From positions 1 through 63,374 of the forward strand of contig DASPRM010000166.1 in assembly GCA_035624455.1 (NCBI GenBank): a DNA stretch of 63,374 bases, in the 5' to 3' direction. The notes beneath the pieces are model-generated. The model was not told where the DNA came from and did not search any database. It saw only the letters and a list, made by a program, of their open reading frames with translations. The position numbers and the translations under genes were made by a program. Positions within the stretch are counted from its first letter, which is position 1. Each line of letters opens with the position of its first letter. Origin of the DNA: Terriglobales bacterium (GTDB lineage: Bacteria; Acidobacteriota; Terriglobia; Terriglobales; Acidobacteriaceae). Below, in pieces: positions 33,638-40,554 of the stretch.

Positions 33638-34791
33638 TTCACTGCCTCCACGATCGCTTGCAGGATGGCCTCAGGGTTGTGCACGCTGCCGCCGGCATGG
33701 CTCACTGCAATTGTTTTGGCAGCGCCGCCTACAGCGCGCTCGACCTCTTGAACAATCTGGCCCAGATTGATCTCCGGCACTACAAACGCCTTCACTCGGC
33801 TGGCCAATTCGCGAATGCGCGCCGCCGGAAATGGCCAGACGGTAATCAGCCGCAGTTTTCCTACTCGAATTCCCTTTTTCCGGGCCAGGTCGACCGCACG
33901 TTGTGCCACCCGTGAGGTGATCCCATAAGAGACCACCACCACATCGGCCTCACCGAGGTTGGCTTCTTCAGTCAGGGTGATCCGGTCCACCGCATTTTCT
34001 ATTTTTTGCTTCAGGCGGCGTACTAGCCGGTCTTGCACCTGCGGCGTCATCGCCGGATATCCGCGCTCGTCGTGCGTGAGTCCGGTGACGTGAAACCGAT
34101 ATCCCTCGCCGGCGTGCACAATCTCCGGAACGCCATCCTCGTCCGGTTGATACGGCTGATATTGATTAGGCGGTTTGCTAGTATGCCGCCGCGGCTCGAC
34201 TTCGATTTCACCGGCCTGCGGGATCACCACCTTTTCAGTCATGTGGCCCACGACTTCATCCATCATGATCATGACCGGCACGCGGTATTTCTCCGCTAGA
34301 TTGAAGGCCTTTATGGTGAGATCAAAGCATTCCTGGGGCGAATTAGGGCAGACCGCAATCATTCCGTAGTCGCCGTGCGAGCCCCAGCGTGCCTGCATCA
34401 TGTCAGCCTGCGCCGGAAGGGTCGGCAACCCGGTGGACGGCCCTCCCCGTTGCACATTCACAAACACGCAGGGCGTCTCGGTCATGGCGGCATAGCCGAT
34501 GTGCTCCATCATCAGCGAGAAGCCTGGGCCTGAGGTCACCGTAAAGGCCTTGGCGCCGCCCCAAACTGCCCCCTGGATGGCAATCGATGCCGCAAGCTCA
34601 TCTTCCATCTGGATGAAAGTTCCGCCTACGGTGGGAATGCGCGAGGCAAAGCGTTCCACAACCTCCGTGGAAGGTGTAATGGGATAGCCCGCGGCAAAAC
34701 GAGCCCCTGCTGCCAGCGCGCCCTCGCAGCAGGCGTGATCTCCATCGATAAAGTGGACTCCAGTGAGGACTCCACGCGGATCAGCGTTCAT
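33634..34791 (-). CDS. korA: 2-oxoacid:ferredoxin oxidoreductase alpha subunit
   Basis: This 385-residue alpha subunit contains the pyrimidine-binding domain (GDHACCEGALAAGARFAAGYPITPSTEVVE, then EDELAASIAIQGAVWGGAKAFTVTSGPGFSLM) and a transketolase C-terminal-like domain with VVVVSYGITSRVAQRAVDLARKKGIRVGKLRLITVWPFP. It lacks the fused gamma domain seen in other KorA forms, consistent with a separate korC. The ATG has GGAGG seven bases upstream and overlaps the korD stop by four bases. Confidence 0.93.
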   Translation of the reverse strand: MNADPRGVLTGVHFIDGDHACCEGALAAGARFAAGYPITPSTEVVERFASRIPTVGGTFIQMEDELAASIAIQGAVWGGAKAFTVTSGPGFSLMMEHIGYAAMTETPCVFVNVQRGGPSTGLPTLPAQADMMQARWGSHGDYGMIAVCPNSPQECFDLTIKAFNLAEKYRVPVMIMMDEVVGHMTEKVVIPQAGEIEVEPRRHTSKPPNQYQPYQPDEDGVPEIVHAGEGYRFHVTGLTHDERGYPAMTPQVQDRLVRRLKQKIENAVDRITLTEEANLGEADVVVVSYGITSRVAQRAVDLARKKGIRVGKLRLITVWPFPAARIRELASRVKAFVVPEINLGQIVQEVERAVGGAAKTIAVSHAGGSVHNPEAILQAIVEAVK

Positions 34792-35030
34792 GAACCTGCC
34801 TCCGAGTTGTCCGGGGATTTAATCCGGTATCCGAAAATCGCGAAATCAGGGCAGTACATGCCACACAAATCGCAGCCGCTGCATTTCTCTGGAGTAGCAA
34901 GATAAGGGGGGTGGTATCCCTTGGAATTAAAAGCTGTAGAGAGCGCCAGCACTTTCGTCGGACAGAACTCCACACAGAAACCGCAGGCCTTGCAACGCTC
35001 GACGTGAATTTCAACGCTACCTTTAGCCAT
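34788..35030 (-). CDS. korD: 2-oxoacid:ferredoxin oxidoreductase delta subunit (2x[4Fe-4S] ferredoxin)
   Basis: This 80-residue ferredoxin subunit has two cluster motifs, CKACGFCVEFCP and CSGCDLCGMYCP, and passes electrons from the catalytic subunits to free ferredoxin. The start MAKGSVEIHVERC at 35030 follows GAGGA; the longer frame upstream is arginine-rich and unlike the family. It is the first gene of the kor operon. The 286-base region upstream contains a CRP-like palindrome. Confidence 0.93.
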   Translation of the reverse strand: MAKGSVEIHVERCKACGFCVEFCPTKVLALSTAFNSKGYHPPYLATPEKCSGCDLCGMYCPDFAIFGYRIKSPDNSEAGS

Positions 35031-35255
35031 TTCGTCCTCAAAGCGGTGGACTCGGCAAAGGCCGCTATCCGCTCGCCATCTGAACCTGCTTCCACTGCGC
35101 CCCCCAGAATCGGCTCCCTCATCGCAGGAACAAACCATCGTTCTTTGCGTGAGCCCCCCGGCGAAAGACGCTTTCGTTAGAGAAAACGTGCGAGATACGG
35201 GACAAACCCGTCGCCACCACACTGTGGCATTGTGCCGGGCGATGTCCTAGCCGGG

Positions 35256-35271
35256 TATGACACGCGTCACA
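35256..35271. promoter_or_regulatory. CRP/FNR-like palindrome upstream of the kor operon
   Basis: On the minus strand TGTGACGCGTGTCATA matches TGTGA-N6-TCACA at nine of ten positions and shares its first eight bases with the site upstream of gltA. It is about 226 bases before the korD start, between fdhE and the kor operon. Confidence 0.45.
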
Positions 35272-35316
35272 AATAGTTGTGAGGAGCGGGCGGCGTACAA
35301 CCACCGTGATGCCGGT

Positions 35317-36120
35317 TTAGAGTCCCATCACATTCTTCTGCAGCTTCTGGTAACCGTGCTCTTCCGCCCACAAAGAAAGCGGGATGGCAGCCAATTCGTC
35401 CACCTGAGGAATCGCCAGCCCATTCTTGGTGAGATCAATGGTGTTGAGATAGGTGTGGCAGGTGTCACAGGAGTCCACCCGGATGTAGTTGAACTGCTCA
35501 GCCTGATAAACAGGCAGAGACTGATGGTTCTCCTCACCGCAAGCCGGACACTTCGTCCGCAAATAATGCCACTCGCTGGCGCAAAGCGAACACAGCAACG
35601 AGCGGCGGCCTCCATCCCCTTCCGGACGGAGCACAGCTAGCGACGGATTCCCTCCGCAAGCCGGACAGGACGACCTGCCATCCGACTCGGGAATGCTTGC
35701 GTCCTTCAGAACGTATTCTGCGTAGGGCTGCGCCAGGACGAGAACGAAAAACGAGTCCGCACTGACCTCCATTTCTCCTGCCTGGAACGCCACAATTAGC
35801 GCTTTCCAGCGCTGTTCACCACCCTGAGTGAGATCGCGGGCTCGTGAAGCAAGGGCCGCCGGACCCGATTTTTCGATCAGCTTCAGCAAACCGGGAAAGT
35901 GTGGCAAAAGGAGGGCGGGCTTCAGGTCCTGCAGAGAGAATCTCTGAGCGCCATCCCGTAACGCGGAATTAGCACAGAGCTTCTCATACACAGTCTTCTG
36001 GAAACGGGCGACACCGGCGTAGAAGCGCAACACCTCGGCGGCGAAAGGATACTTGGCCGCCAGCTCCTCCGCGCGGCGTGCGCGCGCTTCCCAAGAAGCT
36101 CGCTTAGCTTGCACCACCAT
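35317..36120 (-). CDS. fdhE: FdhE-like zinc-ribbon protein
   Basis: The 267-residue protein resembles FdhE, a rubredoxin-like accessory protein for formate dehydrogenase assembly. An N-terminal helical part (WEARARRAEELAAKYPFAAEVLRFYAGVARFQ) is followed by cysteine pairs CPACGG, CSLC, CPACGEEN and CDTCHTYL, in the order and spacing of the family, with the typical YIRVDSCDTCHTYLNTIDLT ending. No formate dehydrogenase genes lie in the window, so it either serves a distant complex or has been adopted for another metalloenzyme. Its start is nine bases after the pepE stop, indicating a pepE-fdhE transcript that runs toward the kor operon. Confidence 0.8.
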   Translation of the reverse strand: MVVQAKRASWEARARRAEELAAKYPFAAEVLRFYAGVARFQKTVYEKLCANSALRDGAQRFSLQDLKPALLLPHFPGLLKLIEKSGPAALASRARDLTQGGEQRWKALIVAFQAGEMEVSADSFFVLVLAQPYAEYVLKDASIPESDGRSSCPACGGNPSLAVLRPEGDGGRRSLLCSLCASEWHYLRTKCPACGEENHQSLPVYQAEQFNYIRVDSCDTCHTYLNTIDLTKNGLAIPQVDELAAIPLSLWAEEHGYQKLQKNVMGL

Positions 36121-36129
36121 AAGATCCTG

Positions 36130-36831
36130 CTATAACTCCAGTGTGCTCCCGGGGTTCAGTTCTTCCGGTTCCCAGGTGCGGCGAAAAAGGCGCGCCCCAT
36201 TCGAACCATTCAGCGTAACGGCGCCAGCGGACACCAGCAACATCGCACCTTCGCGGAGTCCGACCACCGGAGTTTCATTTTCCTCCAGATACTGCCGCAG
36301 GCGCTCCTCCCGGGTCTCGCCCATGTGCCTGGAATTGGGCTCTGGATCAAGATAATGCGGATTGATCTGGAATGGTACGAGACCTAACGCGTTTAAGCTG
36401 GGCGGCTGCACAATCGGCATATCGTTCGTGGTCTTGATAGTTGGACAGGCAACGTTTGAACCAGCACTCGATCCCATGTAGAGCATGCCGTTCTGGACAC
36501 GTTCGCGAATCCTCCCTAGCAAATCGAAATCGTAAAGACATTTCAGCAGCCGAAAGGTGTTGCCCCCACCGACGAATATCGCCTCTCCTCCCTGAATTGC
36601 CTGCTTCGGATCCGTCGTGTGGATGGAATCCAGGGCATATCCCATCGCTTCGAATCTGTGCCGTGCCGTGGCTGCATACCCATCCCGGTCATGGAGCGCG
36701 TAGGGCACAAACAATACCCGTCCCACGCTGCCCAGGAAGCTGCGGATCTCCGCCTCCGCGTAGTCTAGATACCCTCCGCCGTACAGGGTTGAGGTGCTGA
36801 GCAGCAACGCCCTCTTGGCCAGAGTCTGCAT
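36130..36831 (-). CDS. pepE: Dipeptidase E (peptidase S51)
   Basis: PepE hydrolyses dipeptides with an N-terminal aspartate in the cytoplasm. The 233-residue protein has the expected length and the nucleophile elbow YMGSSAGSNVACP with S122, the GGEAIFVGGGNTFRLL strand-loop and INPHYLDP with the catalytic histidine. The class I glutamine amidotransferase-like fold is evident from the order of these motifs. It precedes fdhE on the same strand with a nine-base gap. Confidence 0.92.
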   Translation of the reverse strand: MQTLAKRALLLSTSTLYGGGYLDYAEAEIRSFLGSVGRVLFVPYALHDRDGYAATARHRFEAMGYALDSIHTTDPKQAIQGGEAIFVGGGNTFRLLKCLYDFDLLGRIRERVQNGMLYMGSSAGSNVACPTIKTTNDMPIVQPPSLNALGLVPFQINPHYLDPEPNSRHMGETREERLRQYLEENETPVVGLREGAMLLVSAGAVTLNGSNGARLFRRTWEPEELNPGSTLEL

Positions 36832-36892
36832 GGCTCACTTTCACCTCGACACCATAGTTCTACCAGCACCCAGGCTTAGGGCCAAGCAAATG

Positions 36893-37600
36893 TCACGCCA
36901 GATCGAATAGCAAAACCTCTGCCGGGTCGCCTTGGATTCTTCCCACGATCTCGATTTTTGATTCGTCAGAGACTGAGGCGCCATCGCCCTGCTCGAGGGC
37001 CAGGCCATTCAATTCCACGCTGCCACGGGCCACCTGGATCCAGGCCCCCCGCCCCGGTGCCAGGCTCTGACTCACAGTTGCTCCGTTGTTGAGCAGTGTC
37101 GCGTACACTCGAGCATCCTGATGGATCGCCACCGACCCATCCTTCCCGTCGGGAGAAGCAATCAGCCGCAGCTTGCCCGCCTTCTCGTCAGCGGAGAAAT
37201 TCTTCTGCTCATAGCTCGGCTCGACGCCCTCCCTATTCGGCAAAATCCATATCTGTAGCAGGTGAACCGGTTTAGACGTCAAATGGTTGTACTCGCTGTG
37301 CATCACCCCGGTGCCCGCGCTCATGCGCTGCACTTCCCCTGGAACGATGCTAGAGCCGTTCCCCATGCTGTCCTTATGCGCCAGAGCACCTTGCAGGACA
37401 TAGGTGATGATTTCCATGTCGCGGTGTGGGTGCATGCCGAAGCCCGACCCCGGCTGTACCCAGTCTTCGTTGATGACTCGCAACGACCGGAAATGTACGA
37501 ATTTGGGATCGAAGTAATCGGCAAAAGAAAAGCTGAAACGACTGTCCAACCAGCCGTGATTGGCGTGCCCCCGATCCTGACTCTTGCGAATGCTAATCAT
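36893..37600 (-). CDS. Pirin family protein (YhhW-like quercetin dioxygenase type)
   Basis: This 235-residue bicupin protein carries the pirin metal site in [31 protein letters not shown] and the later [15 protein letters not shown], plus the segment [25 protein letters not shown]. Enterobacterial YhhW homologues act as quercetin 2,3-dioxygenase in vitro; the physiological role is unclear. A short inverted repeat at 37656-37669 lies in the promoter region and may bind a repressor. The gene is separated from pepE by 61 bases. Confidence 0.9.
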   Translation of the reverse strand: MISIRKSQDRGHANHGWLDSRFSFSFADYFDPKFVHFRSLRVINEDWVQPGSGFGMHPHRDMEIITYVLQGALAHKDSMGNGSSIVPGEVQRMSAGTGVMHSEYNHLTSKPVHLLQIWILPNREGVEPSYEQKNFSADEKAGKLRLIASPDGKDGSVAIHQDARVYATLLNNGATVSQSLAPGRGAWIQVARGSVELNGLALEQGDGASVSDESKIEIVGRIQGDPAEVLLFDLA

Positions 37601-37655
37601 CGACTGCCTCCCGCCGCATTCTTCTCTAGTTCGGACAGTATATGTGATGACAAAT

Positions 37656-37669
37656 ATCGTTAAAACGAT
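37656..37669. promoter_or_regulatory. Inverted repeat upstream of pirin gene
   Basis: ATCGTT-AA-AACGAT is a perfect six-base inverted repeat 56 bases upstream of the pirin start, in an AT-rich stretch unlike its surroundings. A dimeric repressor could bind here; no regulator gene is adjacent. Confidence 0.35.
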
Positions 37670-37727
37670 TCATTTTCATGGAGTACGGGAGTATCGGGAA
37701 GTTTAAGACAGTCCATTTTCCCATCGC

Positions 37728-40352
37728 CTATTTTGCTGCTGGTACGAAGGCGTCCGCCAGAGACACGGCCTCAATCGCGGACTGAAGCTCTGCCAGAGAC
37801 GACTGACTCGTGACTTCAATTTCCCTGGCTTCCCCGGGCAGTAGATCAAAATAGTTATCGCTCAGAACAACATCAAAATTGCCAAACGACACATAGACAT
37901 CCTTAGCCAGCACCGAAGAGGTGACGCGAAGTTTGTATTTGCCCGCAGTGCCCGAAAGGCTTGCCTCAACCCTCGTAGCTGGCAAATTGATGTTCTTCAT
38001 GGAATCGAAGAAGTAGGTGTTCTGCGAAACCACTTTTCCGTCTACCGCAAGGTCCACCAACAGCACAATTTGATCTGCATTGGCGCCCTTCAGCAACTCG
38101 TCGCGTGGAACCTCCAACTTCACTGCGCTCGATAGTGGCGCAACGCGCACATCAAGATCTTTCTCCCACAGCGACCTCCCGGAGAAATCCAGCAGTCGGG
38201 CCCTCAGCTTCGCAGGAATCACGGAAGTGCGGTCAGAGACCACATAAAAATTTACGCTCCCCTTCTCTTCCAGTGCAGAAACCAATAGATCCTTGTAAAA
38301 ACGGCGAGCGTAATAATGCAACGCTTTCCAGCGCCCGTAGTAGTCGATGCTGGACCAGGACGCGACCGGCCAGCAATCGTTCAGTTGCCAATACAACGAC
38401 CCCATGGTCCGAGGACGTTGCCGTCGTAAGTGTTCCGCCCCAATGCGAATGGCCTCCGCCTGCAACACCTGGCTGACATAAAGGAACGACCCGAAATCCT
38501 TCGGTTCGCGATAGTAGCGCAGCATGTAGTCGCGAATGCGAGCATTCCCGCCGACATTCTTCTGGTGTGCAAGCATTACCGGCGAGCTGATGTCCAGGTC
38601 TTCCGGCTTGGCAAAGGCGAGAATGGTGCGCAACTCGGGAAATGACTGGAAGCCATACTCTGTCATGAAGCGGGGATGCTGATCGCGATATTCCTCGAGC
38701 GGCGCTAGCGCGTGCCACACTTCCCAATAATGCATGTCGCCGTAATTCTGCGACCCGGGAAGGTCCTGGTAGTTTGCACTGGGAGAACTCGGCCAATAAG
38801 GCGTGCCTCCTCCGTACTCAGCAACTACTGTGGGAAGAATTCCGCTAAAGAGCACCAGGTAGTCCTGCCAGACACGCTCTCGCACCGCAGGCGGCAGACT
38901 CTCTTTCCATACTTTGCGGTCTTTCCAGAAGTACCATGCGGCTTCCACTTCGTTGTTGCCGCACCAGATCACGAGGCTGGGATGATTCCGCAACCGTTTG
39001 ACCTGATAGATTGCCTCCTGGCGAACATTGTCCTGAAAGGCGGCGCCGCCCGGAACCATGGCTCCGCCAAACATAAAGTCCTGCCAGACCATGAGCCCGA
39101 GCTCGTCACAAAGATTGTAGAACTCCTCCGACTCATAGTAGCCGCCTCCCCACGAACGAATCATGTTCATGTGAGCATCGCGCGCCGATTCAAGTATGTG
39201 TCGGTATATTTCCGGCGTAACGCGGTTGGGAAAAGAATCGAACGGAATCACATCGGCACCTTTTCCGAACACGGGAATCCCATTAACCACAAATTCAAAG
39301 CTCGCTCCCGTAGGATCGGGCTCGCGGCGCAATTGCAGAGATCGCAAGCCAGTGCGGACTGCTACCTGGTCCACGGACGTGCCGTCTTGAACCAGCGAAG
39401 CTTTGAACTGATACAGGCTCTGCAATCCGTATCCATTCGGATACCAAAGTGCAGGGTTCGTGATCTCGAGGGGTACCACGATTCGATTCTGTCCGCGCAC
39501 GACCTTCACATTGCGCGCGACCCGCACCGCCGCGTGGGTACCGCTTCGCCCAGTGATGATCACAGTGGCAGAACCGTCCACGGTGGCCTCGACTTCCACG
39601 ATCGCCGACAGATTCGCCAATGAGGAAGTGATTTCGTTCTGCTGTATGTGCAGGTCGCGAATCGTAACCGCATCCCAGGCTTCCAGAGTCACTGGCTTCC
39701 ATATGCCAATGGTTATGTATCGCGGCCCCCAATCCCATCCATAGTTGTACGGTGCTTTACGCGTGTACGGATCAGTAGCTATTCCCTTCTCCGCCACCTG
39801 TGCCACCTGTTGCACCGTTGCGAGATGATAGGGGGCATTCTCAATCTGCTTGAGAACATAGGTGATAGGTGAGTGAAACACTACTCTCAGCGAATTTTGT
39901 CCGCTCTTCAGGTATGACTTGATATCAACTCGCCACTCCCGAAACATGTTGTCTGCTGTGAGCACCGGTTGATCGTTGAGAAACACTTCCGCGTAGGTAT
40001 CGAGTCCGGCAAACACCAGCTCCACGTGAGCCCGCCCGAGCAGTGCAGCGCTGGCTTCAAAGCTGGTGCCGTATTCCCAATCGCTCAGGCCGATCCACTG
40101 CAACCTGGACTCGTTGTCGCGATAGAACGGATCCGGAATCAGTTTGTTCGCGAGCAGATCGGTCTGCACGACTCCCGGCACCGTTGCCGGCAGCCATTCA
40201 CGCGTCAACTCCTGATTCTCAGTGGCGAGAACGCGAAATCTCCATCCGCCATTCAAATTCACCACTTGTTTCGGACTGGCCAAGGCCGGCGTGACAGACA
40301 TTAGAAATAGCACCGAAAAGTCGATCAGGACCGCTTTCCAGCAAGAAGGCAT
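37728..40352 (-). CDS. Secreted beta-mannosidase (glycoside hydrolase family 2)
   Basis: The 874-residue enzyme has a signal peptide (MPSCWKAVLIDFSVLFLMSVTPALA) and the GH2 layout: sugar-binding domain with NLNGGWRFRVL and VPGVVQTDLLANKLIPDPFYRDNE, immunoglobulin-like domain, then the TIM barrel with acid/base in VIWCGNNEVEAAWYF and nucleophile in FMTEYGFQSFPE. The motif RSWGGGYYESEEFYNLCDELGLMVWQDFMF is typical of beta-mannosidases. It should release mannose from manno-oligosaccharides in the periplasm. GGAG seven bases upstream fixes ATG 40352; the earlier start adds a non-signal extension. It is not clustered with other carbohydrate genes. Confidence 0.93.
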   Translation of the reverse strand: MPSCWKAVLIDFSVLFLMSVTPALASPKQVVNLNGGWRFRVLATENQELTREWLPATVPGVVQTDLLANKLIPDPFYRDNESRLQWIGLSDWEYGTSFEASAALLGRAHVELVFAGLDTYAEVFLNDQPVLTADNMFREWRVDIKSYLKSGQNSLRVVFHSPITYVLKQIENAPYHLATVQQVAQVAEKGIATDPYTRKAPYNYGWDWGPRYITIGIWKPVTLEAWDAVTIRDLHIQQNEITSSLANLSAIVEVEATVDGSATVIITGRSGTHAAVRVARNVKVVRGQNRIVVPLEITNPALWYPNGYGLQSLYQFKASLVQDGTSVDQVAVRTGLRSLQLRREPDPTGASFEFVVNGIPVFGKGADVIPFDSFPNRVTPEIYRHILESARDAHMNMIRSWGGGYYESEEFYNLCDELGLMVWQDFMFGGAMVPGGAAFQDNVRQEAIYQVKRLRNHPSLVIWCGNNEVEAAWYFWKDRKVWKESLPPAVRERVWQDYLVLFSGILPTVVAEYGGGTPYWPSSPSANYQDLPGSQNYGDMHYWEVWHALAPLEEYRDQHPRFMTEYGFQSFPELRTILAFAKPEDLDISSPVMLAHQKNVGGNARIRDYMLRYYREPKDFGSFLYVSQVLQAEAIRIGAEHLRRQRPRTMGSLYWQLNDCWPVASWSSIDYYGRWKALHYYARRFYKDLLVSALEEKGSVNFYVVSDRTSVIPAKLRARLLDFSGRSLWEKDLDVRVAPLSSAVKLEVPRDELLKGANADQIVLLVDLAVDGKVVSQNTYFFDSMKNINLPATRVEASLSGTAGKYKLRVTSSVLAKDVYVSFGNFDVVLSDNYFDLLPGEAREIEVTSQSSLAELQSAIEAVSLADAFVPAAK

Positions 40353-40554
40353 CCGTATCTCCAAGGACCCATGTGGCAAAATATACTGCTGCGAATAGGA
40401 ATGTCTGTGCCATACGCAAAACGGGGGTTTTAGCTTACGAAGATGCCGGCTGTCCACAGCTTTTGTTGGGCGTGTTTCTGGGAGCAGGTTCGAGTGGCAA
40501 ACTCACGGGATACGTATGTCTGCGCATCACAGACTCGGCTCGGACTCTGGACCG

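Noticed and set aside
37645-37660. TGTGATGACAAATATC upstream of the pirin gene as a sixth CRP-like site
   Set aside because: Only the left arm matches; the right arm is ATATC, so I kept only the separate ATCGTT inverted repeat there.
38712-39623. Plus-strand ORF of 303 residues inside the beta-mannosidase gene
   Set aside because: The GH2 catalytic motifs are on the minus strand across this range.
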